64,000 nucleotides of DNA from Lunularia cruciata (GCA_948567375.1 OX419759.1:54960593-55024592); one strand, 5' to 3'. Positions 12,900 through 24,490 are shown, counted from the stretch's first letter. The notes: a model not told the origin generated them from the letters alone. Made by a program: numbers and translations.

Positions 12900-14040
12900 T
12901 CTTCTTCCTTATTGAGCTAGTAAGGCCGTGAGGTACATTTACTGGCAATCTTTGTTTTCCAAAGTGTTTTCCACCTCCTCTTCTTCAATGCGCCTCTTCA
13001 TGTTGTTCAAAGATTGCCTGTATGAAGGCCAAGGGCCTCTAGGGAAACGAGTGCAATAGTTGGTAGATATGTGCCCAATACGACCACAATTGTAACAATG
13101 GCATTGTTCTCCTCAAGTTCTTTCTCCTTGTGGGACTCCATCTCTTTGTTCTTCTACCCGTCCATGCTCTTCTTGAAGCGGTCGTGCTCCTCAATCTCAA
13201 AATCAAATGTTGCCCAATTCCATTGGTACGGGTCCACCCATGTGTGGCATTTTTGCCCAATAATGTTGACGTGGAACTACTCCTTCACCTCCACCCAATG
13301 CTTGTGCTATTCTCTAAGCGCAAGTAATACCATGCGAGGATTTTGCACCATGACTTCTTGGCGAATGTGCTCCTTTAACCCTTGTTTGAAATTGTCGAGA
13401 GCCTTGGCTGGACTCATGTTGATTATTGCAACTTGTAGATCTAGAAATGCCTCCATATACTCTTGTACAATGTTCTTCTGTCTCAATCCCCATAGTCGGG
13501 TTTGAGCTATCTACACAAAATCCACCGATTGGAAATTCTTCAACAATCCTTCTTGCATTGATGTCCACATGACTTCCCTTCTCTCTGCCAACATGGATCA
13601 TTCCCAAGCATCATACCATGTTAGGGCTTTATCGATCAAGTACCTACATGCAAACACGCCTGCAACATGTTCCATGATCTTTGTTGAGAACAATTTGAAA
13701 TATTAGTTCATTCTTAAGATCCAATTTTCCACTACTCCCATCATACGCTGCCCTTGTAAGGCTCAATGTTGTACATCTTCTTCATCCGGAGTAGCAATGT
13801 GGCCTCATCGTTTGATAGGGTTTGTAGGCATAGGTGCCTCTCCAAGTACTTCAGTCGCAGGTATTGGGTTTTGAGATGGCTCTTCTTCTTGCATGGCTTG
13901 ATTGTTCCTGAGGATCTGCACTTGACTTTGTAATGTCTCCATGGTCATCTTAATCTCTCAAAATTCCTTCAACATCCCTTGCATCCCTTGCACTAGCTCT
14001 TGCAATTGCAGATCCATGGTTCTTGCAACACTCAATTGCT
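12900..14040 (-). pseudogene. Element B gag (broken), CCHC near 13050-13095
   Basis: The knuckle CYNCGRIGHI is readable on the minus strand near 13050-13095. Upstream lies a gag core region with an MLAERREVMW-like segment and a Q/L-rich N-terminal coil near 13950-14040. The order and position between leader and protease fit gag. Confidence 0.75.
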
Positions 14041-14259
14041 AATGTCTACTTCAATATAGAGTCAATATGATCACTTTGGAAGGTACACAAACTATCGGTA
14101 CTACTATTGGGACCTCAAAAGCTATCACTTGTTGATAATACTCCTCGCCAACATTTCTAACCACAAAATCTCTAAACATCACTTTTGGTCTCACTACATA
14201 ACGGATTTCTACTTGAGTGTTGAAAGGAAGAGGATTTAGGACATTCACATGCATTATCA

Positions 14260-14481
14260 TCATAGTAGAATATAGGTTGTCAAATCCCACTCTTTGTCAA
14301 ATATCAACACAGGTAGAATCACCGGGTTTGGTGAGTTCATCACCTTGTCCATGAATTTTGCACCAAAGTGATAAACTAGCGATACCCTCATTTGCTCATG
14401 TTGGATGAATATAACCTTGATATGGAATGGATTCGGGAATGGAAAGCTAGGTGCGGGAAATTTTCTTATTGGTGCATCCAT
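14260..14481 (-). CDS. Leader frame of element B (73 codons)
   Basis: An open frame of 73 codons lies about 130 bp after the primer site and before gag. It starts with MDAPI, is Pro/Phe-rich at the N-terminus, then shows FHIKV, an HFG, the motif PVILPV and ends YILL before the stop. The same pattern and spacing recur in the leader frames of elements C and D, although those belong to different families. No known domain was recognised. Function unknown. Confidence 0.6.
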   Translation of the reverse strand: MDAPIRKFPAPSFPFPNPFHIKVIFIQHEQMRVSLVYHFGAKFMDKVMNSPNPVILPVLIFDKEWDLTTYILL

Positions 14482-14608
14482 CCTGTCCGCTCTCTAAAGT
14501 CCTTCCTAAGTCTAGCAACTACTCTATGTTCTCCACCTCAAATTACTTAGTTTTGGTAGTTCATACTCTTCCAAGAGGGGTGATCCACTCTCTTGGACTA
14601 AGACACTT

Positions 14609-14620
14609 GCTTTGATACCA
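14609..14620 (-). other. Primer-binding site, tRNA-iMet type (element B)
   Basis: The minus strand reads TGGTATCAAAGC one base after the LTR end, one base different from the standard TGGTATCAGAGC of initiator-Met-primed plant elements. Confidence 0.85.
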
Positions 14621-14621
14621 T

Positions 14622-15363
14622 TGTAATACTCCAAGGACAAGAGAAGAGAGAGAAACACAAATTACACACTCAACATTTGGTGCCCGAAAGGAGCACCTTC
14701 TCTTTATTATATAGACAAAGAGGATCTCCTCCAAGTAAGCTCCAACATAAGATTAGGCACACAAATAGGTGACATGTCAGCAAGCTCCACCCTTGGATTA
14801 CTTACTTGGATGGGTGACATGTTGGTTTAGGTCCTATCTGGTTGGTCAAACAAGCTTTGACCGGAGGGAATCTTTAGGGAATCTTCTTGCAAGAGCCTCA
14901 AAATCACGCAAGGTACCACTGGAAAGCTCTCAACAAGACAAACCAGGGGGGAGAGAAGGCCAGCCTTTCCTTTATGGGGGGAGGTGATTTGCATATTTTT
15001 GAGGCCTAATTCATCTATTTAGGCCTCCAAAATTGCCATTTAGGCCTTCAAAGATTTCAGGCATATTTCAATTCCTACTCTATTAGTAGAAGTTCCTTTT
15101 TGGTGACATCTCTTTCTGATCTGTTTAGTCCATCATGTGTAACATCCTTTCAGATGTTACCAATCCAATTCTCACCTTTAAATCATATGTCTAGCTATTG
15201 TTTTAAGGTTCTCAAGTCTATTTTGGTTTTTGCTCTTTTAGTAGAAGTACTCTTTTGGTGATACTTCTATTTGATCTGTTTTTACCATCATGTATAACAT
15301 CATTCTAGATGTTACCAACCCAAATTTCACATCTAGATCATATGGCTAGCTCTTGGTATTATA
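14622..15363 (-). repeat. 5' LTR of element B (742 bp)
   Basis: On the plus strand it begins TGTAATACTCC and ends TTGGTATTATA. It aligns with 8859-9510 and, more distantly, with the solo LTR at 18695-19238. Confidence 0.9.
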
Positions 15364-15855
15364 GGTACCCATTATACCAAAGTAGCATGTGTATCCATGT
15401 CCCATAACAATGGTGCGGATACACCAAGCACACTCTCAATTGAATCATCTCATATATCAAACTCCAAATCAAAGTTTGATTTGGAGTTTGATATATGAGA
15501 TGTCAATGTATGAGGTCAATCTCTTCTCTTGTTGGGACTTAGGATACAAGCTTATATTGAGCATGACTCTATGTAAACCCACTACATACTACAATGATAG
15601 CTCTCCTAGAATCTCCGAAGAATTTTGTTGTGACAATGTAACTCAAATTGCAATCATAACCACCACAAGTACTCCACCAAGGATCACCACCAAGTGCCAT
15701 CACCAATTGAACAACATTCATTAATGTAGCTCTAATTGAGACAACTACACAAGGAGAAAGGGCAACCTATAACTTACAATCACAACATGCACTCTTACGG
15801 GCTATAGTCATCACTTCTTGCCTCACCAAAGAAAACATAGATAGTTTGATTGGTA
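15364..15855. other. Unassigned segment with a 57-bp perfect palindrome
   Basis: No gene is recognised between element B and the next LTR. Decayed frames are present on both strands. The one clear structure is the inverted repeat described separately at 15446-15502. Confidence 0.4.
15446..15502. repeat. Perfect inverted repeat, 28-bp arms, 1-nt centre
   Basis: The left arm starting CATCTCATATATC is exactly complementary to the right arm ending GATATATGAGATG, with a single G between them. It would form a near loop-less hairpin or cruciform. Confidence 0.95.
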
Positions 15856-16546
15856 TTTAATACCCATTTATGCATGTGTGTGGTATTGTGATATTTAGCT
15901 TGGTATTACAAGTATTTGAGAGAAATTATTTATATAATGATAAAGGATGGTTCTACATTAGTCATGATTAGCTAAGTTAGTCATAGCTAAAATAATGAGA
16001 ACCTTAATTTAGGGGAAGTGGAAAAGATGAGCATCACTATTTTGGATTCTAATGTGTTGATTTGGTATTATTCCTAGGTGTTTGGCTTTGAGGAAAGAGT
16101 TGAGAACTCTTGGGCCCACAAGTCTTCTTGTTTTGGATTCTTATATAGTCCAAGGATAGCCTATGTGAAAGATTTCTTGACTTAGTGGTTGGATCAATAT
16201 AAGATCACATGCTTAGTGAAGTACGCCCATATGGGTGGATATTCCTTTCTACTTTTTGAATTTAATTGACTTTTAGCCTAGTAACTTGAGTTACTATGGT
16301 TAATAGTAACTTTAGTACGCAATTATTTCACAATTATATAAACAACGGGTGAGGAGGTACTCATCATCCTTTCATTTGCAACTATCTCTCTCTCATTGAG
16401 TTCTCTAGTGAGCAATAGCTTGAGTTTTAGAGTGTTAGCCTTGGAGGAGTATGATGGAGTTGGGGTTTTTTTTCCTTCTTAGTCCATAGTGCGCTACCAT
16501 AATAGCCATTAGAGGCTCATCTTGAGTGAGAGCAGGCCGGCTCACA
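15856..16546 (+). repeat. A-family LTR, plus orientation, with attached leader
   Basis: A full-length 691-bp LTR of the A/C family in forward orientation, ending GGCCGGCTCACA. The first bases (TTTAATACCC) have drifted from TGTAACACCC. It is followed without a gap by the family's primer-site region and leader (16547 to about 16745), so it is a 5' LTR and not a solo one. No matching 3' LTR is found downstream. Confidence 0.88.
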
Positions 16547-18694
16547 TTTTTGGTTCCATTGTCGAGACCTCTCTTGAAGGCAAGATAATGTTCTACGTAC
16601 AATACTATATTAGATGAGGCTATGAGAGCTCACTTGGAGAGAACATTAGGAGAGGAGAGGGCTGAACTTACGTTAAAGAACCAAGACCCATTTGTATACT
16701 ATGTAGTTTATTATGATGTCTTTGAGGTGATTTTGCATGTTGAAGAGTGACACCTAACTATGGAAGACATGCAGATGCCTTTCCATGTGTAAGAAGCGGT
16801 TAAGAAGAAAGTGCACACTTGCTTCTTAGCCGCTGGCTGAAGAATGACCAAGGATTTGGGCTATACATTGAGGAGTTCACCTAGTAGTTGCAATTTTTGT
16901 AGAGTCACTTGCATGCATAGTTGATCTACTACAATCTGCATTTCACCAAGAACCAAGAGAGATTGAGGTAGCACTTGGAGTGATTCTTAGCACTTGGAGT
17001 GACAAACAATACTCAAAGTAGATCTAGCCACCACTTTTTCCTTATTCTTACCATCTAAAACCATGGTGATTGCACCTAGAGCATATAGAAAGATTCTAAA
17101 GACCATCCTTAGGTCTCTTGCAGTAAAAAAGATGTGCAATTCATTATAGAACTACAATTATTCAAAGCAAACACTTAGGATTCTTGCTCTAGAATTAGGA
17201 ATTGACTGAATTTACCATGATACACAAGATGAGCAAGAAGAGAGAGAGAAGACCACCAAGGGGAACAAGAGGTTATCCCTAAAATTGGACAAAGAAACAT
17301 TGGTGTATGGTACATGGCTTGGATGTAGGAGTTATAGGAGCAATGACTTTAAATTCCAAGTTTGTTGACAAGGAACTGATAGCCAAGATCAAGGCTACTT
17401 TCAAGGATAAGAGGTCAAAGAACAATAGGTGGAGTGTAGCCAATCACAAAGACTACAAGAAGAGCAATAGTAGATGAAATTATGAAACTCTTTAAACGCA
17501 AAAAAACTACCTACTTGGCCAATAGCAAAGCTATATTTTTTGATTACATGTACTCAAGCAAGTCAATAAATTAAGCACACAATTTGAGTAATAGACTAGA
17601 CCTTGCAAAGAGAACTTAAGGAGTACAAAGGTGCTACATATCTTGCCTCATTTCCATACATTACTACATGGAAACTAATCTCTTGACTTAAGAGGAAAGG
17701 AAGAAGTTCTTCACTCACTTTCATCCTACATGTTATTTTGATGACCAAACCTAAAGGACCAATGTTGATTGCCAAATACAAAGATTTTGATGCCAAATTT
17801 GCCAAGACAAGACTCTTTGTGTCTACAGATGAAAAATTGGCTGCACCTAAGGTTGCTTAGAGGAAGAATTTCACTCTAAAGAAGCACCTTCCTCAGCCAA
17901 GAAACTAAGTGCTAGACCCATATAGTAGAGGTATCCTCATATGATGGAGAAGCCAAGGAGACCATAGATGATGAAGATAAGGAAGAGGAGGAACAAGAGT
18001 CCTATAGCCTTCAAGCACCAACCTCCACTTCAGACAAAGGAGAAGAAGAAGAGACTTGGGAGGATGTACAATTTGTCTTAAACTTACAAGACCAAGAAAT
18101 GGGGGAGTGTCTTTCAAGACTGGAAGAAGACAATGAGAGAGGAGGATGCGGTGTCAAAACCAGTACTACTAAGCCCCATTAGAGAAGAAGAAGCTACCAA
18201 AGTTGCCCTAAGATCAAGCCTAATGCTCGAGTGCCCAAGAATTTGGCATGACGTTCCTAACAATGCCAAAGTCATGCAACAAGAGGACTGATTATGCCAA
18301 AAAGGAGTATGTTGATATTGATGATGATATTATATGTCATATACCAAGTGCATTGATAGAAATCAAAGAGGAATCAATACCCTTAGTACCAATGCTAGTT
18401 TGAGAGGAAGCCAACTTTGTGATACATTCAATGGGAGCTACATTGCAATTCATGGAGGTATTGTTGCTCCAATACCAAGCCAAATGTCTTGATATTGTGG
18501 ACCACACCAAACTTGTCTAAAGTATGCATATACTATTTTACACTTGGATGGCCAAAGAAGATCTGGTCAAGGAAGAATCCATGAAGGCCAAAGACTTGTA
18601 CAAGGAGGAGGCAACAAGGTAAGTACCTTATTGCAAGATACCTAAGAGCTCAAGAGAAGAAGTGCCACATTGGAGAACAACCAAGATCACCAAG
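16547..18694 (+). other. Internal remnant behind the 15856 LTR; leader then unrecognised coding debris
   Basis: The first ~200 bp match the primer site and leader of element C (wording as for GAGGCTATGAGAGCTCAC). After about 16745 the similarity to A/C stops. What follows is Lys/Glu-rich decayed coding sequence on the plus strand with no domain I recognise. It may be the inside of a non-autonomous relative using A-type LTRs, or a junction created by deletion or recombination. Confidence 0.45.
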
Positions 18695-19238
18695 TGTAAT
18701 AATATTAGCTAGACATATTATCTAGAGATGGAAATTGGTTTAGTAATATCTACAAGGATGTTATATATGATGGTCTAAGTAGATCAAATAGAGGTATCAC
18801 CAAAAGAGTACCTCCACTAATAGGGTGGAGCCAATTTTGGAGGCCTAAATGGATGAATTAGTTTTCAAAATAGAAATAGTTCTACCCTTTGGGATAATAG
18901 GTATTACCTTCTCCACCCATGTTTGTCTCATTAAGAGCTTTCCAATGATACCTCACCCATGCTATTCTGAGCTTCCTATAGGAAAATTCTTTCCAATAAA
19001 ACTTGTTTGGCCAACCAAATAGGAAGGATCAACATGTCACCCCTCCATATAACTTATCTAAGAATGGAGCTCATTGACAAGTCACCAATCCATGTATCTG
19101 ATCCAAAGGTAGAGCTCCTTTCAAGTGGATCCTCCTTGCTATATAATAAAGATATGGTGCTCCTTTGGGAGCATCGGAGTATTGAGGGTTGAAACCTTGT
19201 GTTTCTCTTGGGGATTCTCCTATCCTCACAACATTACA
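18695..19238 (+). repeat. Solo LTR related to element B
   Basis: It starts TGTAATA and ends CATTACA. It aligns along its length with the reverse complement of element B's LTRs (shared CACCAAAAGAGTAC block and GGAGGCCTAAATGG block) but is shorter and diverged. The flanks CCAAG (18690-18694) and CCAGG (19239-19243) look like a 5-bp target duplication with one change. With no internal sequence attached, it is a solo LTR from LTR-LTR recombination. Confidence 0.82.
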
Positions 19239-20060
19239 CCAGGCCAAGGAAAACTAGGAGCTATAGGGTAAGTTATAGGCACTCAAACTTGAGTATGAAT
19301 AATACAAGAAGGAAGCTAATGACCAATTTTGTGGCAAGTGCCAAGAGTTGGAGAGCACTCAGAATGAACTAAAGGAGTGCCATGATCAAGTTGTCACCTT
19401 AGAATTTTAATTGTAGGAGTATCAAAAAGAAGTGGGATTGCAACTAGATTGCCTGACTAAGGAATTGCAGGAAGAAAAGGCCAAGGATGCAAAGTATACA
19501 CCTGTGCAAGAAGCACAAAAGGCAAAGTGGGATACTCTTAAGAGATGGAGGAAGGCCAAAAGTCATGGAAGAGTCCCAAAATTTCCTCATTGAGAGGCTA
19601 AGGAAGGAGGATAACTTTTACCACTATAGATATAAAATCATGAACTGAAGTTCAAAATTCAGATATTAGAGAACCAGGCCTATGAAGAAGAGAAGATGAA
19701 CCTTTTGTCCTTATAACTGAGGGAGCACTCTGACTAGAAGTTCATAGAAACTTGCTAAACCTATTTGTTAGAAATAGTTAGATATCAAGCCCAATTTCAT
19801 CAATTAGTTGGGCACCTTAGGGGTAAATGTACTCCATCACTTCCAACAATCATAGTAGAAGGCACTCTGCCAAGAGGGTGTTCCTCAAAGGCATTGGCAC
19901 TTTGAGTAAATAGTTAGATACTCGAAATTGCATAGAAGTTAGATACTCAGAGTTATATGTAAGTATCCACACTCAAAATTGTATCTACTTTACCAAGTAC
20001 ACTTGGAATTATATAGTACTTTATAGTTGTAATATAGATTTAGATTAGGGGGAATTCTTG
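19239..20060 (+). other. Continuation of coiled-coil-like coding debris, ending at a purine tract
   Basis: Forward-strand frames here are rich in Glu, Lys, Gln and Leu, for example a segment reading CGKCQELESTQNELKECHD and a later KELQEEKAKDAKY, which look like coiled coil. The frames are interrupted. Around 20044-20056 lies a purine run GATTAGGGGGAATT that could be an old polypurine tract. I do not recognise the protein. Confidence 0.4.
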
Positions 20061-21689
20061 ACACCTTCCTTGATACATGTTAGGCACCTCATCATTTTGC
20101 AAGTGATTTAGATAACATAGGATTAGTTCCTAAAGCAAGTGATGTATAGTATAGATTAGGATTTTGAGGAGATCTATTTGGGATCTTGATCCCTTTGGCT
20201 TGAAGCCAAGAAGTTACTTAAGGTTGAGACCAAAGGCACTCATGTTCATTTCTTTCATACTTTGATAACAAGTAAAGAGTACTATGCATTCTTTGCAAGT
20301 TTTGTGTCTTCCATTTGATGTGTTGTCAAATTTTCAAGGTTGAGAGTAGAGATGAGGAATTTCACAATAAGGTCCTAAGTTAATCTAAGTGCTTGGTATA
20401 GAGCTGTTACTTGTCCTTGATCAGGGATGTGCATTGAAGGATCAAAAGGAATGAACTTGTGCATAGAGTGGATTGGGATGCTCATTGCATGACCAATACC
20501 ATAAAAAAAAGAAAAAGACCATGACATTTGGCCAACATGAATTGTGCCTTGTAAGCTACACCTTTTGAGAAAGAAAAATGCACCTGCAAGAGAATGGCAT
20601 TGGAATGGAGTGACACTTGGAGTGAAGCGAGCCATCATCTCTAAGAGCAATCCTGATAGAACTTAGAATGAAAGTTATTCTTTTGTTTTTCTTTTGCTAT
20701 AATGTACCATAAGGATGACACTATACTCTTTTGGGAGTGGTTCTTGCCCAAGAAGTTAAATAGGAATAATAAGAAAATTGTGACATTGTCACACTTTCCT
20801 TCATTCTTAGTCATTTCCAACCTATTTCCTCATAGGAATGACTTGTTTTTATTGATTATACTATAAGTACATTGGCACTGGGCTATCACAAGATGATGGT
20901 GGAGAGTAGGATATTCCATGGTTTTGTCAAGTAGAGCACCTTGTATATCCAACATCCCGTACCAAGCTATAGATGAATGCAATTGATGATTATAATGGTT
21001 AAATTGAAGAATATACTTATATAATTTCTCTCCTTTACCACATAAGTTCTGGAACTAACTTAGCTATTAGAAGGTACAAAATCTTACTTGATAATCTCCT
21101 TCTAGTATAAATAGAAGGGTGGGGAATTACTCTAAAACTATATGATTGACAAGATAGGTATATTGCATTGCGTGAAGAAGCATATTTTCCAAAATGTAGT
21201 CTACCTAATGTCTCATTGCTAGAGTTGGTAATGAGAGGAACAAAGAGAAGTTGAAAGATGATACAATTAAGAATGATAAAGGATTTATATATTTTAGTTG
21301 CCACTCATGTAAATAGAGAGCATGAGAGTGCTTGTAGGGAAGGAAATTTTTCCCTAGCATGAGAGAAGAATATGAGAGGATTTTTGTGTGGGTCTACCCA
21401 TGTCTTGAATTTGTGTGCAAGCAAATAATAAGTGAGTATTAGGAATCAAGAAGGTATAAGGTATCCCTAATTTCTCATAGAGAATGAGAGGAACAAGGAT
21501 GATCTTCTCATTCAATAAAAATGGTAAAGAATTCACAATTTTATTGTATATCCATGAAATATGGTGCATTGAAAAGCTAAAGGGAAAGGAAATCTTCTAG
21601 CACTAGAAAAGAATATGAAAGGATTTATGCATGGGTTTACTCAATTTCAAAAATTTTATGCACAAAAAAATTCAAAGTGAAGGAGGTAT
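20061..21689. other. AT-rich unassigned DNA with decayed ~245-bp repeats
   Basis: No gene recognised. From about 21240 onward a segment with GAAGAATATGAGAGGATTT recurs as GAAGAATATGAAAGGATTT about 245 bp later (21360s and 21600s). A partial third unit merges into the old terminal repeat at 21690. Confidence 0.4.
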
Positions 21690-24235
21690 CTCTTAGTATG
21701 GCTAAGTAAAGAGAATGATTTAATATTTTATTGTTGGATATTCAATAAGACCCCGCTTGTGAATTTTGAATTAGAGCATATTAAAGTGGAACCTCTTTAG
21801 AGAATTTTATATCAAAGTATGATTCTTTAGTGATTTTATATAATATTATATTGAGTGGAACCTTTAGGGAATTTTATTCTAGATTATATTAGATAAGGAT
21901 TCCTACCTTATACTTGGTATGGTCAAATTGACTTGGTTAATTAGAGGTGTTGAAATACTATTAGCTTGATCAATTTAGGTGACATTTGGTAGTAGAAGTA
22001 GGTCAAATAAGGTAGATTTGACTTGACTTTGGAATACATTATAATTTGTTATTAGAGGAAGGTCCTAGTTTCCTAAAGAATATGCTTGGAAGTTTCCAAA
22101 GGGAGGCATGTAAGGTCAAAATCTTGTGTAATGAGACATTAACCAAAGTTTTCCTACCCATAGTAATTTAAGTAAAGTAAGACTTTACCAAGTTACAAAG
22201 GCATTTATTTTTGCCTTTCTAGTGAGTATATAAGGAGAGACTTAGGAGATAAAAGTGTCCATCCCTTAGTGAGCTTAGAGCATGGAGTGCATGAGAGGAA
22301 TGAGGCTTTGGAAGTTCTAGTTATCTATGCCAAATAAAGAGTGAGAATTTCTATGTGAGAGTGCCACTAGTATGTGTTGATATTGGAGGAAATTCTAACT
22401 CTAGAGGATTCTTTTGTGAGTGAGAAAAATGATTTCTAGGTTAAATTATTAAAGTGTTCCTTTAGAAGCCATTTTGGAGGAGATTTTTTATAAGAGAGTG
22501 ATGGAGTGAATTGAGGGGAGAATGAGAGATTAGGGAGTGCATGATAGTTTACTTATTGAGTTGATGGTGCACATCAAAACTATCATTGGAGGTATCTCTT
22601 GGGTGAGAGATAAGCTTGGCACAATTCTTGTTCATAGTACAAGAGATTTGTGAAGAGAAGAGATGAGAAAAGAAGTAGGAAGAGTGTTAGCAGATAAAGA
22701 ATCCATTATTTCATGGTGCACATCAAAACAATCGGTAATTCTTGGGTGAGAGATAAGGTTTGCACAAATTTTGTTTGTAGTACAAGAGATTTGTGAGGAG
22801 AAAAGAGATATGAGGATTATTAGCAAATAAAGAATCCATTACTTTAATGTATGACAATAATGTACAAAGGATTTAATTGAGAAGCAATGTTCTAATAAAT
22901 GTTAACTCCACAACAGGTAGAGTAATTGAGATAAAGTCAAAAGTGATATATGAAGAGATTTTTGAAGTTTGTGTAGAAGGAAGAGTACCATGAAATACAA
23001 ACACATGTAAATTACAAGACAATGGCCAAAAAGGTGAAACTTGTGACTATTAAGCTACAAGGTGACCTGAAGAAATATATAGAATATGCATCAACAAAAT
23101 GAAGCTTCAAGGATGATTGGATAAGATTTACCAAGGCGATACTCAATCAATTAAAATTGGAAAGTGTGAGTTCCTCACTAAAATACAGAGGAAGACTTCC
23201 CAAAGATGTTGGAGAGATATGATAAAGCAATTTTTAGATTTGCAAGAGATTGGGTGTGTACATATGAGCATAATTGCATCAATGGTAATTTTCACATTGC
23301 TTATATGCCCTAAGAATTGAAGCCTATCTTTATATCAAGGGCTATTATTACTAATTTAGTGGAGTTATTGAAGGGGAAGATAGGGATTTTGGACCATAAA
23401 TTCTAAGGTGCACATTAATCTCTAGTAGTAGTTTTGTGATATCAAGTTAGTTATATCTAGCTAAGTTTAGTAATAACTAAGTTAGAGTTATCTTTAGTTA
23501 AGGATAAATAAGAGAAAGTATCAAGAATTTAATTCTTGGATGCTGACTGGAACTATTGAGGAATTTTAAATTTGATTATATGAGAGTGTGATTTGTTAAG
23601 AGACTTTTATATTAAAGTGGGACCTTGTGGAGAAATTTATGCTAGATTATATTGATGTGTGACCTACATCTTGGACTTTGCTTAGTCAATCTGGTTGGTA
23701 TATTGGAGATGTTGAAATCCTAGTAGTTTGACCAAGTTATGTGATGTTTGATAATGGAGGAAGTTCAAGCCAAGTAGATTTACTTGCTCTTGGAATATAA
23801 TGTAGCTTTGAATTCAGAGAATGTCCTAGACTTCAAGGGAATATGCTTAAAAGATCCCAAAGCAAAGCATATAGGACCAAAAACCCATTTGAGGTATATT
23901 GAGCTTAGATTCCTTGCCTAAGGTAATTTAGGTAAAATAAGGAATTTACCGAGTTACCAATGCACTTATCTTGGTAACTTTGGTGAGCATATAAGGAGGG
24001 GTTTAGGGAAGAAAGAGACCCATTCCTTAGTGATCTTGGAGTATAGATTGAGTGAGGGGAACAAAGTTGTGTGAAAAATACCTGTTTGCTACTTGAAAGT
24101 GCCATATGTATGGTTGTTGATCTTGGAGGAATCTCTAATTGTAAATGATCCTTTTGTGAGTGTTAGATGGGAACCTTCAATGTTGAAATTGGTGATGTGG
24201 TATCTTATGGGCCAATTTGGAGAGCTTTAGTATGA
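21690..24235 (+). mobile_element. Very old LTR-like element with diverged terminal repeats
   Basis: Two direct repeats of about 0.7-0.8 kb (about 21690-22495 and 23520-24235) flank about 1.0 kb of internal sequence. They align in order over their length but differ by roughly a third of positions. Both carry the TATA-like AGCATATAAGGAG or AGTATATAAGGAG and then a conserved CCTTAGTGA...CTTGGAGTAT block, as expected for promoter-bearing LTRs. The interior has only decayed frames and a tandem duplication. I infer an ancient short, probably non-autonomous LTR element. It is broken throughout, and orientation is taken from the TATA-like motif. Confidence 0.6.
22564..22846. repeat. Tandem duplication, ~149- and ~134-bp units
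   Basis: Both units begin ATGGTGCACATCAAAAC and contain GGGTGAGAGATAAG, AGTACAAGAGATTTGTGA and AATAAAGAATCCATTA (first unit GATAAAG). The second begins at 22713 immediately after the first. Confidence 0.85.
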
Positions 24236-24486
24236 GATTACTACCAACACTACAATTCTTCTCAGATCTGTTAAGGCATTGCTTCAATTGCTATCCACTT
24301 AGGATCAAACACACAAAATGAAATCAAGTCTACAGAATCCAACATCCAACACACACACTAACTTGCACTTCAAATTCTCTCAACACTCACAAACACACAC
24401 ACAAGATTGATACTCAAAATTAAGCTCAAGCGACGAGCACTAAGAAACAACACTTTGCTTTATCTGTCTTTGAAATTACAAATACT
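24236..24486. other. Unassigned sequence flanking element C
   Basis: CA-rich segment (several ACACACAC runs near 24350-24405). Removing element C and one copy of its target duplication makes this contiguous with 32326 onwards. Confidence 0.5.
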
Positions 24487-24490
24487 GAAC
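24487..24490. repeat. Target-site duplication of element C (left copy, GAAC)
   Basis: GAAC directly before the LTR matches GAAC at 32322-32325 directly after the other LTR. The duplication is 4 bp, not the 5 bp usual for Ty3/Gypsy. Confidence 0.75.

Larger units (their letters stand above)
8859..15363 (-). mobile_element. Element B: Ty3/Gypsy chromovirus, broken
   Basis: Reverse-strand chromovirus of about 6.5 kb. From right to left: 5' LTR (14622-15363), tRNA-iMet-type primer site (14609-14620), leader frame (14260-14481), gag with CCHC knuckle (about 12900-14040), protease (about 12300-12840), RT (about 11290-12230), RNase H (about 10920-11290), integrase (about 9746-10800), chromodomain (about 9600-9735), polypurine tract (9511-9528) and 3' LTR (8859-9510, lacking its outermost ~85 bp). 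The chromodomain and iMet primer place it among chromoviruses of the Tekay/Reina/Galadriel type. It is broken, with roughly ten or more lesions. The two LTRs differ by several percent, so it is of intermediate age. Confidence 0.93.
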
